Below, one piece after another: positions 35,175 through 44,322 of a stretch of 64,000 nucleotides of DNA. The stretch covers positions 1 to 64,000 of the forward strand of contig MVDH01000001.1 in NCBI GenBank assembly GCA_003056245.1, in the 5' to 3' direction. Positions within the stretch are counted from its first letter, which is position 1. Each line of letters starts with the position of its first letter. Source of the stretch: Cellvibrio sp. 79. Its GTDB lineage: Bacteria > Pseudomonadota > Gammaproteobacteria > Pseudomonadales > Cellvibrionaceae. Below the pieces are notes generated by a model. That model did no database searches and was not told the origin of the DNA. It saw only the letters and a program-made list of their open reading frames with translations. The position numbers and the translations under genes were made by a program.

Positions 35175-38100
35175 ATGTCGCAAAATACCGACGCTGTCGC
35201 TGACAATATTGTAGATAAGGCCGTCGCCGAAGGCGGTGCCTATGAAATTATTCGCAAACGTTTGCTGGACCAAGGTCAGCAACTCACGCAAAAAGTTCGC
35301 GAGCTTAATGAGGCGCGCCTTGCTGAATTTGGCAGCTCTGCGATGGTTGCCACAGCACGCGTGCGTGTGCGTACGGAGAATAATTGTATCCCGCGCGATA
35401 TCGTACAGGTTGGTGAATACCTGTTGTTTGGTTACAACGTTTTTATCGGTTTAAAAAAAGAAACCAAAGTAGAAGATGTTTTTTCACTGTTTATAAAAAA
35501 AGATACCGATTCCGGCGTTGAGCTGGAGCAAGTCAGTTTTACCGGCACTTTTTTAGCCGAGCAAAGCTTCGTTAATGATTTTGATGAATTGTATCGTTAT
35601 TACAAAGATACTCGCATCGTTGAGTTAACCATCAATAATGGAAAATTGCTGGCTGGCTTTCAGATTGGTGAGCGCCTGGATGACATCCGCGTATTCAGCT
35701 GGTCCATATCGCCTGACGGCAAAACAGTAAAATACATTGATAATCGCGGCGAGCGCGATATCCAATTGCCGCCTGCATTTGATTTTGAATGGATTCCCGC
35801 TACCCGTGAAAATGCAGTCCACGGTCGTCACCCGCATTTAAATATTCTCGATAAGGTTTTCGTTGAAACTGTTGGCGGCGACCTTACTATTAAAATCGAA
35901 AATAACACCGAAGATGGTTTGGGTATTTACCGCGAAACCGTAGAAGATAAAACCCAATCGCTAGATGATGCCAGTGTCTTCTATGCGGCAGTTGGCAGTT
36001 TGGTGTTGCTGAAAATTCGTCCTTATCGCGAAGAACAATTCCGCTATTTGATTTTTAATTCGCTCACGCAAAGCGTATTGAGGATCGACAAAATTGGTCA
36101 AAGTTGCGTGCAGCTACCGGAAAATCACGGCATTATTTTCCCTGGTGGTTACTATCTCAATACCGGCGAATACAAAACCTTCGAAGAAGATAACAGCGCA
36201 TTCCGTTTCAAGCGAATGATTCGCTCACCCAATGGTGAGGATGTTCTCTATGTATTTTATGAGCCAGCAATGGGATTGGTCTCGCTATTGGCATACAACA
36301 TTATTGAAAAGAAACTGCAAAATCCTATTTATGGTAGTGGTTATGCACTCGCAGATAATGGCGAGATTGTTATCTTCTCTGCGGAAGCAGAACCGACGCG
36401 TGTTCATCCCATGCAAATATGGGAGACGCCTTATGTTAGTGCTGAGTTCGCCAGCAAAGCCCCGGCGCGCCAGAATTTTTATGGCCGTATTGGCAACAAT
36501 GAATTGGTGCGCGGCATTTCAGATTTTTACAGCATTGGCCGGATTATCGGTAACCAATCAGTCTCTGTGCGTTTGTACGAAGAATTAAGCCTGGCCGCTA
36601 AAAAAGTATTTGATAGTTATTACTGGCTGAGTGAAAGCGAAACCACCGCGATTGCCGCGGTATTGAAAGAGATTTCTGCCACGGCAGAGTTGGTGATCGA
36701 TGAATTCGAGAAAGTAGAATCCATTCGCCAGCAATCCGCTAAAGCCATGCAAGATGCAGAGCGTGAGCAGGAAACTATTTTACAATCCTTGCGCCCTGAA
36801 AATTGGAGTACTGCCGAAGATTATGTCGATGCTTTAAGTCGCGTGCGCAAGCAGCGCGGCCATCTGGCTACTATTAAAGATTTTCGTTACATCGATCAGG
36901 TGCGTATTGCACAGCTTGACCAGCAACTGCTGGATGCAAATACCACATTAAGCGAACAAACCGTTGTTTATCTTTCGGATGAAAAATCCCTCACGCCTTA
37001 TCTCACCAAGCTGGATGAATTAAACCAGCAAGTAGAAAAAGCCGAAACCAATGCCGCCATTTCCCCCATTATTGAAGTTATCGAGAAAACGGCTTCCGGG
37101 CTGGATTTGTTATCGGAGCTGATGGGAACGTTGAAAGTAGATGATGCGACTGTACGCACACGTATTGTGGACGCTATCTCCGAGGTTTATGCCAAGCTCA
37201 ACCAAAGTCGCGCTAATGCAAAACACAAACAAAAGAATTTTGGCTCTGCGGAAGCTGTAGCGCAATTTGGTGCGCAATTTAAATTATTCTCGCAAAGTAT
37301 TGCTCATGCCCTGGGCTTGGCGACTACGCCGGAAAAGTGCGATGAGCAGCTTTCAAAATCGTTGGTGCGCCTGGAGGAACTGGAAGGGCAGTTCAGTGAA
37401 TTTGATCAATTCCTCACTGACATTATGGCCAAGCGTGAGGAAATTTATGAAAGTTTCCAGGAGCATAAGCAACGCTTGCTAGACGAGCGTCAGAAAAAAG
37501 CACAAAGCATTACTGATGCTGCATCACGCATTCTCTCCAGCATTGAAAAGCGTTCGCTGGGGATTAGCAGTCAGGAAGATTTAAATACTTATTTTGCTTC
37601 CGATGCGCTGGTACTAAAAATCAATGATTTGGTTGAGCAATTAAAAGCGCTGGATAATGCGGTAAAAGCCGATGATCTGGATGCGCGTTTTAAAGCGATT
37701 AAAGGCCAGGCGTTGCGCGCATTGCGTGATAAAAGCGATATTTTTGAAGAGGGCGGCAACGTTATTAAACTGGGCAAGCACAAGTTTAGTGTGAATACCC
37801 AGGAGCTGGACCTGACCATTATTCCGCGCGAGGGTGAATTGAATTTTCATCTGGCAGGAACGGATTATTATGCACCGGTTGTGCAATCGGAATTGCTGGC
37901 ATTAAAGGATTATTGGGCAATTAGTTTGGAGTCTGAAACCGCGCAGGTATACCGTGCAGAATATTTGGCGGCGTTAATCATCGATGCTGCTACACAGCAG
38001 AGCGATGGCATTACTTATAATGTGTTGCATGAAGCGTTAGTGGATGATGAAAAGCTCGCAAAACTGGTGCGCGATTTTAGTTCGGCGCGTTACAAAGAGG

Positions 38101-40481
38101 GCTATCAAAAAGGTATTCACGATCAGGATGCGATGCTCCTGTTAAAGGTTCTTGTACCCGCGTTGGATTCGGTAGACCTGCTTAGGTTTGATCCGTTGGC
38201 TCGTGCACTGGCACAGGTTTTTTGGGCCAATATTAATGAGTTTTCTCTCAAATCCAAGAACCAGAAGTTTAATCTTTCGTTTGAAACCTGGACTGATCGC
38301 GCTATTTCCGCCAAACAAATGCAGCGCTTGTTTGGAAGCCTGGATGCAGTCCATTTATTGGTAGAAGAAATAGCCGAAACATTGGGTGAATTTATTGAGC
38401 TTCATCCATTAGTGGTAAATACATTGGATATTCGCCGCGCAGCAGAATATTTAGTGGAAGAGCTTTCACGTGAGCGCACGGAATTTATTACCAGCAAATA
38501 TGCGGTGGCTTTGGTTAATGCATTCAAACAATCGCTTGATGATAAAAGCTGGCGCCATTACCAGGATGTAACCGCCAAAATGCAAGGCTGGCCAGCAGAG
38601 CGCTGGAGTCTGACGGCTGCCTGGTTGCATGCATTAGTTAAAGATCAGCAGCTGGAACATTTACAGCGTTATATTCCCGAGGCAGTGGCGGTATTAAAAA
38701 CCGATCAGCGACTGGATCGCCGTTATACCGAAGTGGAGTTGGAATTAAATGTGTCCGGATTGCTCGGCGAACATCCGCGCATTCAGGATCGCACCCTGGC
38801 ATTTGCGCTGGACGAGTTTGTGCAACGGCTAGCGCAGCATCGATACGAAGTGGTGCCGCAATATCAGCGCTATTTGCAATTGCGCCAGCAAGTTGTTGAG
38901 CAAGAACGTTACACATTACGCCTCAATGAGTTCAAAGCAAAACCGCTCAGCTCGTTTGTGCGCAACCGTTTAATTAACGAATCCTATTTACCAATAATTG
39001 GCGATAACCTTGCGAAACAGATTGGTGCATTAGGAGCCAACAAGCGTACCGATTTAATGGGTATGTTGATGATGATCTCTCCACCCGGTTACGGTAAAAC
39101 TACGTTAATGGAATACGTAGCGAATCGTCTCGGTTTGATTTTTATGAAAATCAATTGCCCGTCATTGGGCCATGATGTGTTATCGCTTGATCCCGAGCAA
39201 GCGCCTAACGCGACTGCACGGCAGGAATTGGTAAAAGTGAATCTTGCGTTGGAAATGGGTAATAACGTCATGCTTTATCTCGACGATATTCAGCACACCA
39301 ATCCGGAATTTTTACAAAAATTTATTTCACTTTGCGATGGCACCCGTCGCATCGAAGGTGTGTGGCAAGGTAAAACCAAAACTTATGATATGCGCGGGAA
39401 AAAATTCTGCGTGTGCATGGCGGGTAACCCTTACACCGAATCCGGTGAGGCTTTTAAAGTTCCTGACATGCTTGCCAACCGCGCCGATATTTATAACCTC
39501 GGCGATATTCTGGGTGGTATGGAAGAACAATTTGCGCTGAGCTATATCGAAAACGCATTGACCTCCAACGCAGTGTTATCGCCTTTGGCGCTGCGCGATA
39601 TGCAGGATGTGTATAAATTTATCGCCATGGCCAAAGGTGAGCAAGTTGCTACTACCGATTTAAGCCATGCGTATTCGGGCGCAGAAGTTAATGAAATAGT
39701 CGGTGTGCTGAAAAAACTATTTGAAATCCAGAAAGTGATTTTGAAAATTAACCAGCAATACATCGCTTCTGCTGCACAGGATGATAAATTCCGCGTTGAG
39801 CCGTCGTTCAAATTGCAAGGCAGTTACCGCAATATGAATAAGATGACCGAGAAAGTGTCAGCGGTCATGAATGATGCTGAACTGATGCAAATGATCGCTG
39901 ACCATTATCTGGGGGAAGCGCAAATGCTGACGACCGGTGCGGAAAGTAATTTGCTTAAGCTGGCGGAATTGCGCGGCAATATGACCAGCGAGCAAAAAGC
40001 GCGGTGGGAGCAAATCAAAAAAGATTTCCTGCGCAATAAAGCCATGGGTGGTGATTCAGCAGACACCGGCCAAAAACTTATTGTGCAATTAGCGGATATG
40101 GCGGAAGGCGTAAATAAAATTGCAGCGCTGGCAGAGCACAAACCGGAACCTACTGTGCCCGCAGTAACGCAAGATGCTGCGGTTGCACAATTGGTACAGC
40201 AATCGTTACAGCGTCTGGAAAAACTTGCGCAACCCGCATCACCTAAAGTGGAAGTGATTAATCAACCCTTGCCAGGTTTGGATAAAGTGTTGAGTGTACT
40301 TGCCCAAACATTGGAGGGAGCCATTTTACCGCTGGTGCGCAATATGGATAAAAAACTGGATATCGATTTGCGCAATCATGAAAAAATTGAACAGGTTTCA
40401 CAACAAATTAAAACCTTGCAACAGGAACTTGCGGCCTCTAAAAAACCAAAACCATCATCGCCTTCGCCTGAGGTGAAATAA
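35175..40481 (+). CDS. giant AAA+ ATPase, 1768 aa (DUF3686/'DNA repair ATPase' type)
   Basis: This very large cytoplasmic ATPase has, in order, a helical start (1-70), a beta-rich region (about 80-460), a long coiled coil (about 500-840), an all-helical middle, an AAA+ module and a helical tail. Walker A lies at 1302-1310 (SPPGYGKTT), Walker B at 1365-1371 (VMLYLDD), and sensor-1-like CMAGNPYTESGEAF near 1415. No DNA-binding or nuclease motif is evident. Proteins of this build are often labelled DNA repair ATPase, a name I consider unproven; the flotillin/PspA setting suggests membrane work, as Vps4 does for ESCRT-III. The start has AAGGAAAAATCA upstream. There are 3 bp to the rhomboid gene. 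Confidence 0.87.
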   Translation: MSQNTDAVADNIVDKAVAEGGAYEIIRKRLLDQGQQLTQKVRELNEARLAEFGSSAMVATARVRVRTENNCIPRDIVQVGEYLLFGYNVFIGLKKETKVEDVFSLFIKKDTDSGVELEQVSFTGTFLAEQSFVNDFDELYRYYKDTRIVELTINNGKLLAGFQIGERLDDIRVFSWSISPDGKTVKYIDNRGERDIQLPPAFDFEWIPATRENAVHGRHPHLNILDKVFVETVGGDLTIKIENNTEDGLGIYRETVEDKTQSLDDASVFYAAVGSLVLLKIRPYREEQFRYLIFNSLTQSVLRIDKIGQSCVQLPENHGIIFPGGYYLNTGEYKTFEEDNSAFRFKRMIRSPNGEDVLYVFYEPAMGLVSLLAYNIIEKKLQNPIYGSGYALADNGEIVIFSAEAEPTRVHPMQIWETPYVSAEFASKAPARQNFYGRIGNNELVRGISDFYSIGRIIGNQSVSVRLYEELSLAAKKVFDSYYWLSESETTAIAAVLKEISATAELVIDEFEKVESIRQQSAKAMQDAEREQETILQSLRPENWSTAEDYVDALSRVRKQRGHLATIKDFRYIDQVRIAQLDQQLLDANTTLSEQTVVYLSDEKSLTPYLTKLDELNQQVEKAETNAAISPIIEVIEKTASGLDLLSELMGTLKVDDATVRTRIVDAISEVYAKLNQSRANAKHKQKNFGSAEAVAQFGAQFKLFSQSIAHALGLATTPEKCDEQLSKSLVRLEELEGQFSEFDQFLTDIMAKREEIYESFQEHKQRLLDERQKKAQSITDAASRILSSIEKRSLGISSQEDLNTYFASDALVLKINDLVEQLKALDNAVKADDLDARFKAIKGQALRALRDKSDIFEEGGNVIKLGKHKFSVNTQELDLTIIPREGELNFHLAGTDYYAPVVQSELLALKDYWAISLESETAQVYRAEYLAALIIDAATQQSDGITYNVLHEALVDDEKLAKLVRDFSSARYKEGYQKGIHDQDAMLLLKVLVPALDSVDLLRFDPLARALAQVFWANINEFSLKSKNQKFNLSFETWTDRAISAKQMQRLFGSLDAVHLLVEEIAETLGEFIELHPLVVNTLDIRRAAEYLVEELSRERTEFITSKYAVALVNAFKQSLDDKSWRHYQDVTAKMQGWPAERWSLTAAWLHALVKDQQLEHLQRYIPEAVAVLKTDQRLDRRYTEVELELNVSGLLGEHPRIQDRTLAFALDEFVQRLAQHRYEVVPQYQRYLQLRQQVVEQERYTLRLNEFKAKPLSSFVRNRLINESYLPIIGDNLAKQIGALGANKRTDLMGMLMMISPPGYGKTTLMEYVANRLGLIFMKINCPSLGHDVLSLDPEQAPNATARQELVKVNLALEMGNNVMLYLDDIQHTNPEFLQKFISLCDGTRRIEGVWQGKTKTYDMRGKKFCVCMAGNPYTESGEAFKVPDMLANRADIYNLGDILGGMEEQFALSYIENALTSNAVLSPLALRDMQDVYKFIAMAKGEQVATTDLSHAYSGAEVNEIVGVLKKLFEIQKVILKINQQYIASAAQDDKFRVEPSFKLQGSYRNMNKMTEKVSAVMNDAELMQMIADHYLGEAQMLTTGAESNLLKLAELRGNMTSEQKARWEQIKKDFLRNKAMGGDSADTGQKLIVQLADMAEGVNKIAALAEHKPEPTVPAVTQDAAVAQLVQQSLQRLEKLAQPASPKVEVINQPLPGLDKVLSVLAQTLEGAILPLVRNMDKKLDIDLRNHEKIEQVSQQIKTLQQELAASKKPKPSSPSPEVK

Positions 40482-40484
40482 CCG

Positions 40485-41042
40485 ATGCGGCGTTTATCGG
40501 CAAAGTTTCGCTGGTTATTTTTCTTTGCGGGAATAATGGTTGTTGCTCACGTATTTAATTGGGTATTCCAGGGATGGTTATACCAATTCGGTTTAATTCC
40601 CCGACAGTTGGATTCGTTGCCGGGAATTTATATCGCGCCGTTTTTACATGGCGACCTTGGGCATTTACTCAATAATCTGGTTGGTTTGTTTATCTTTAGC
40701 AGTTTGTTGTTTGTGCATTCATTAAACCGCTATTTATGGAGCAGTTTTTTTATTATCACCTTAACCGGGCTATTGGTCTGGTGCTTCGGGCGAAGCGCTT
40801 TGCATATTGGGGCCAGTGGCTGGATATTTGGCTTGTGGAGTTTGACAATCGCGATTGCCTGGTTTGATCGTCGTTTCTTGAATATATTAATTGCGTTGGT
40901 TGTAGCATTTTTTTACGGTGGAATGTTGTGGGGAGTATTGCCCACAGATCCGCGCGTATCATTTGAGTCGCATTTGTTTGGTGCGATTGCTGGTGTCGTG
41001 TGTGCATTTTTACAATTTAAATTAATTAAAAGTAGAAAATAG
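40485..41042 (+). CDS. rhomboid-family intramembrane serine protease
   Basis: A six-helix rhomboid protease of 185 aa is predicted. The catalytic pair is S111 in HIGASGWIFG and H163 in ESHLFG; the supporting residues H60, N63/N64 in HGDLGHLLNN are present. The start lies 3 bp after the AAA+ gene. Rhomboids cut membrane proteins in the bilayer, so a target may be found among the operon's products, such as the flotillin or YqiJ. The following gene begins 8 bp later. Confidence 0.9.
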   Translation: MRRLSAKFRWLFFFAGIMVVAHVFNWVFQGWLYQFGLIPRQLDSLPGIYIAPFLHGDLGHLLNNLVGLFIFSSLLFVHSLNRYLWSSFFIITLTGLLVWCFGRSALHIGASGWIFGLWSLTIAIAWFDRRFLNILIALVVAFFYGGMLWGVLPTDPRVSFESHLFGAIAGVVCAFLQFKLIKSRK

Positions 41043-41050
41043 AGAGTGAT

Positions 41051-41737
41051 ATGCGACAACAAGAACTGGAAAATTGGTTGCTAGCCAGTTTAAGCGATTT
41101 TAAATTAAGCCAATCCGAAGCGCTGGAATTGCGCGACATTCTCCCGCGCCTTATCAATGACGATATCGCGTTTACGCGCAATAAGGCATTTCAACTCGCG
41201 CGCGAGCTGGTTCATGTCGGCGGCGATAATGCAGTGGCAAGTTTATTGTGGTTGGAAAAAATCAGTAAGGTAATTGATAACTTTCGCCAATCAGAAACCT
41301 CGTCCCTCGCGGAAGCCCACTTCAGTCCGGGAGAAGATTGTCGCCGCCAATTGCTTGATTTACTTGTCAGTGCCCGTGAATCAATCGATATCAGTGTATT
41401 TACTATTTCCGATGATCGATTGGCCGAGGCAATTATCACTGCGCACAAACGCAATGTTAACGTTCGATTAATTACCGATAATGATAAAGCGCAAGATCAG
41501 GGCAGTGATGTCTATTACATGATCGATCAAGGTTTACCGGTGCGAATGGATTCCACCGCAAATCATATGCATCACAAGTTTGCGGTGATTGATAAAAAAA
41601 TCCTCGTCAATGGCAGCTTCAACTGGACTCGCTCCGCAACGGATTATAACCAGGAAAATATTTTGGTAACGGATGAGCCTAAATTGGTTAGCGCCTACCT
41701 GACAGAGTTTGAAAATTTGTGGCAGGAATTTAAATAA
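41051..41737 (+). CDS. phospholipase D-like protein (single HKD motif)
   Basis: The C-terminal domain (about 85-225) has one HxK(x)4D motif, H174-H-K176-FAVI-D181, then NGSFNWTRSATDYNQEN. One motif per chain implies a dimer, as in Nuc or mitochondrial PLD. The N-terminal about 75 residues are a helical, acidic domain unlike classical PLD. No signal peptide is seen, so it is probably cytoplasmic. The family holds lipases and nucleases, and the substrate cannot be fixed here. In the operon, cardiolipin or phospholipid handling is attractive but not shown. Confidence 0.88.
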   Translation: MRQQELENWLLASLSDFKLSQSEALELRDILPRLINDDIAFTRNKAFQLARELVHVGGDNAVASLLWLEKISKVIDNFRQSETSSLAEAHFSPGEDCRRQLLDLLVSARESIDISVFTISDDRLAEAIITAHKRNVNVRLITDNDKAQDQGSDVYYMIDQGLPVRMDSTANHMHHKFAVIDKKILVNGSFNWTRSATDYNQENILVTDEPKLVSAYLTEFENLWQEFK

Positions 41738-41779
41738 CTAACATTTTGAGCATTATTAAATAATTAATAAGGAGCCACC

Positions 41780-42325
41780 ATGTACTGCAGCAATTGTAAA
41801 AACTCTCAATTGGAACCTCAGGAATTAGAACCGGGGTTGGTAGCAGCGAGCTGCCCATCGTGTCATGGTGCTTTGGTATCGCTAATGAACTATCGTTTCT
41901 GGGCTGACCGTTATGCCAGCGCCAGCACGAGCGGTGTAGTCGAGCCTGCGAATGAGGCAGTAATCAATGAGTCTGAATCGGTTCATTCATGTCCCAAATG
42001 CAGCCGCCTGATGATGAAATATCAAATTGGCCCGCAAACACAACATAAACTGGATTTATGCAGTGCATGCGATGAGGCCTGGCTTGATAAAGGCGAATGG
42101 CAATTGCTCAAACAGTTGGACTTGCAAGGTAAGTTGCCAAAGATTTTTACCGATGCATGGCAACGGAATATTCGCAAGCAACGCCAGGAACTGGCATTGA
42201 ATGAGCGCTACGGAAAATTACTGGGTGAAGAATCATTTTCCCGCGTAAAAGAATTCAGGGATTGGTTGTTACAACAACCGAACAAGGATGCTATTAAACA
42301 ATACTTGATTTCACATCAGGAATAA
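41780..42325 (+). CDS. zinc-ribbon (zf-TFIIB-like) protein
   Basis: Four CxxC pairs are visible: CSNC, CPSC (residues up to about 29), CPKC and CSAC (about 73 and 94). The last two with LDLCSACDEAWLDKGEW match the zf-TFIIB domain. About 120-180 is helical and basic. It has 181 aa, with GGAG before the ATG, and lies 42 bp after the PLD-like gene. The role is unknown. Confidence 0.85.
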   Translation: MYCSNCKNSQLEPQELEPGLVAASCPSCHGALVSLMNYRFWADRYASASTSGVVEPANEAVINESESVHSCPKCSRLMMKYQIGPQTQHKLDLCSACDEAWLDKGEWQLLKQLDLQGKLPKIFTDAWQRNIRKQRQELALNERYGKLLGEESFSRVKEFRDWLLQQPNKDAIKQYLISHQE

Positions 42326-42347
42326 TTAACGTTAATCAGGAGTTTTT

Positions 42348-42584
42348 ATGGCGGAATCACGCGATTATCTGGAAATGTCATTTCGTTCCATTCAATGCTT
42401 TAGCAATGATGGTAAGTTGGACGCAGCTGAACTGGGGAAAATTCTCGCAATTGCTGAGAAGGATGGTGTAATTGATAACAATGAAATACGTGTTTTACAG
42501 AATATCATTGCGCGGATAAAACCCCACGAAGTGGATTCTGCGATGCGTGTCAAAATGATCGAAATTAGCGAGAAAATATCCTGA
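42348..42584 (+). CDS. small TerB-like acidic protein, 78 aa
   Basis: The protein is short, helical and acidic: NDGKLDAAELGKILAIAEKD and GVIDNNEIRVLQNI, which resemble the TerB helix pairs that coordinate metal in tellurite-resistance proteins. It is only half the usual TerB length, so the call is tentative. It is the last gene of the operon; a terminator follows at 42630. Confidence 0.65.
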   Translation: MAESRDYLEMSFRSIQCFSNDGKLDAAELGKILAIAEKDGVIDNNEIRVLQNIIARIKPHEVDSAMRVKMIEISEKIS

Positions 42585-42629
42585 TCATTTCAGTAAAAAA
42601 GTACATCTGTGAAAAATAGCAATAAAAGA

Positions 42630-42663
42630 ATAAAAGGGTTAAGCGTAAGCTTAACCCTTTTAT
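42630..42663. terminator. bidirectional terminator ending the flotillin operon
   Basis: ATAAAAGGGTTAAGC and GCTTAACCCTTTTAT form a perfect 15-bp stem with a GTAA loop. Rightward it ends the 11.7-kb operon; leftward it ends the converging gene whose stop is at 42664. Confidence 0.92.
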
Positions 42664-42978
42664 TTATGAATTTGAGTCTTCTATGCTATCGGCAAGCTTG
42701 CGCGGCTCTTGTTCACCGTTGAGGTGAATTTGTAGTTCCAGTGCCGCAACCCCTACATTAATTGATGAAGTTAATGACAGTGGTTGGTCAGCTAGCGGGC
42801 GACCTTTTAATTCCTCCAGCGCAATTTCCAGAATTCGATACATTTGTGCGGTAGAAGCACGTACCGCTTTTTCATTCAGTGAATCTACGCCGCTTGTTAC
42901 AGAGTTAGTGACAGCGCCAATTGCATCATTAGTGAGGACCAATGCTTGCGAACCAAGGTCTTTCATTTTATCCAGCAT
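42664..42978 (-). CDS. hypothetical helical protein, 104 aa
   Basis: The chain is amphipathic and helical with no recognisable domain; the N-terminal about 40 residues (MLDKMKDLGSQALVLTNDAIG) could lie on a membrane. GGAGGAAATTACC before the ATG is a strong ribosome site. It is 22 bp downstream of the 43001 gene on the same strand, so the two are probably cotranscribed. It converges on the flotillin operon across the shared terminator. The function is unknown. Confidence 0.65.
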   Translation of the reverse strand: MLDKMKDLGSQALVLTNDAIGAVTNSVTSGVDSLNEKAVRASTAQMYRILEIALEELKGRPLADQPLSLTSSINVGVAALELQIHLNGEQEPRKLADSIEDSNS

Positions 42979-43000
42979 GGTAATTTCCTCCAGGTGTTAA

Positions 43001-43414
43001 TTATTTCTCTTCAATTTCATCAACATCCACTTGTCCACTCATGCGGCGAGTGAAGTGGGACCAGCACATCCCTACGGCGAGTAATGCAGCCAATAAAACT
43101 TCAATCACCCAGGCCATTGCAGAAATATTGTCGACGCTTAAAAATCCCCAGTAGACAAATAACCAAACCAGACTTGCAAACAATGCGGCTAATACAACAA
43201 TGCCGATTATGCCAAGTGAATTTAGTGTGGCTTTTATATAAATACCCCAACCAATTAATAAAATTAATCCAGCGATAACGACGTAAGGGGTGATGTGGTC
43301 GAATGTGTGATGTACCCAATGGAAAAAGGAATATCCACTTGGATTGTAACTAAGTAGCACAAGCAACAATGCGAATAAAAAACGCAGTGCGATGCCGGAG
43401 GCGGTGAGATTCAT
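43001..43414 (-). CDS. small four-helix membrane protein, 137 aa
   Basis: Four hydrophobic segments (about 10-25, 38-56, 66-90, 96-118) and a short acidic tail (DVDEIEEK) suggest an inner-membrane protein. I recognise no family. It is upstream of the 104-aa gene. Confidence 0.7.
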   Translation of the reverse strand: MNLTASGIALRFLFALLLVLLSYNPSGYSFFHWVHHTFDHITPYVVIAGLILLIGWGIYIKATLNSLGIIGIVVLAALFASLVWLFVYWGFLSVDNISAMAWVIEVLLAALLAVGMCWSHFTRRMSGQVDVDEIEEK

Positions 43415-43453
43415 AATAAATTCCTTTGTTAATACTTAATAAGATGTTGAAAT

Positions 43454-43900
43454 TTATTGGCCAAAGTACCGGCGGTATTTGATAAAACCTATTTTTGCAT
43501 CCGGGTCATAACCCATTGCACTGTAAAAATCCCGCGCATCGCGATTTTCACTACTGGTCTGCAGCATAATCTTGCTGCAGTTTTGCTGCAAACAAAAATC
43601 TTCAATGTAATCCATCATGCTTTTCCCTATGCCTTCACGCAAATATTCCGAACCAACCACAACGTTTTCTACAACCGCAAACGGTTGGTTCTCAAACATC
43701 ACATCCTGGCAAAAGCAAACCAGTGCCGTTGCAATGACATCGCCATCGTCATCACATACCAGCAGATGTGTGTGATCACTTGTTGCTACAGTAGAAATGC
43801 GCTCTGGCAAAATGGATGGTTTTGAAAACGTATTTAACTCGCTATACAACTTACCTAACGCTTCTGCATCAGACGCTTGCGCGCGGCGAATAGTTCGCAT
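43454..43900 (-). CDS. GNAT-family N-acetyltransferase
   Basis: This acetyl-CoA-dependent transferase of 148 aa starts at ATG 43900 (MRTIRRAQ), chosen because the longer frame would run through the upstream gene. The acetyl-CoA loop is VVGSEYLREGIGKSM, with the C-terminal strand RDARDFYSAMGYD. Only 2 bp separate it from the DUF2288 gene, so it is the second gene of an operon. The substrate is unknown. Confidence 0.88.
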   Translation of the reverse strand: MRTIRRAQASDAEALGKLYSELNTFSKPSILPERISTVATSDHTHLLVCDDDGDVIATALVCFCQDVMFENQPFAVVENVVVGSEYLREGIGKSMMDYIEDFCLQQNCSKIMLQTSSENRDARDFYSAMGYDPDAKIGFIKYRRYFGQ

Positions 43901-43902
43901 AA

Positions 43903-44205
43903 TTAATGCACCTTCTCGATAATGGGTTGTACTAATACCCACGGCTTGATAACCACTGCCCATACTAAAGCATCGGCTTCGTACCAAGTTAATGCTTGTG
44001 AATCTTTCACGGCATCCACTAATCCTGTTTCCATCCATTGCTTTAATTGCGGTGCATTATCGGCCGCAATTTGTGCGGCGACATGGGTGAGGTCAAGGCT
44101 GGGATCTACTGCGATTGCATTACCACTGGCAAAAAAGCGTTGGAGTTCACGCCAGTGGATCTGCGCAGTTTCCTGGTTTAATTGCTGTTCGAGTTCGTTG
44201 TTCAA
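43903..44205 (-). CDS. DUF2288-family protein
   Basis: The protein has 100 aa. The opening LNQETAQIHWRELQRFFASG and the closing WAVVIKPWVLVQPI match DUF2288, a small uncharacterised family found in gammaproteobacteria and cyanobacteria. It is soluble and comes first in a two-gene unit with the GNAT gene. No function is known. Confidence 0.8.
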   Translation of the reverse strand: MNNELEQQLNQETAQIHWRELQRFFASGNAIAVDPSLDLTHVAAQIAADNAPQLKQWMETGLVDAVKDSQALTWYEADALVWAVVIKPWVLVQPIIEKVH

Positions 44206-44226
44206 TTGGATTCTCTCATTTTTAAA

Positions 44227-44263
44227 TCCCTCCCTTGGCTACGCACCACGTTTCAAAGGAAGG
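44227..44263. repeat. fragment of the C-rich repeat
   Basis: TCCCTCCCTTGG...TTTCAAAGGAAGG resembles a decayed end of the repeats at 19598 and 35081. The match is short and the call is weak. Confidence 0.3.
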
Positions 44264-44322
44264 CAACTATTCTTTCTGACGTTAAGTAATTCTGGTTATG
44301 TTAATTTTTAATGCGCATCAAA

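Noticed and set aside
37000-38900. DNA-repair role of the giant AAA+ protein
   Set aside because: No nuclease, helicase or DNA-binding motif is visible; the name is a label inherited from annotation and the neighbours are membrane proteins.
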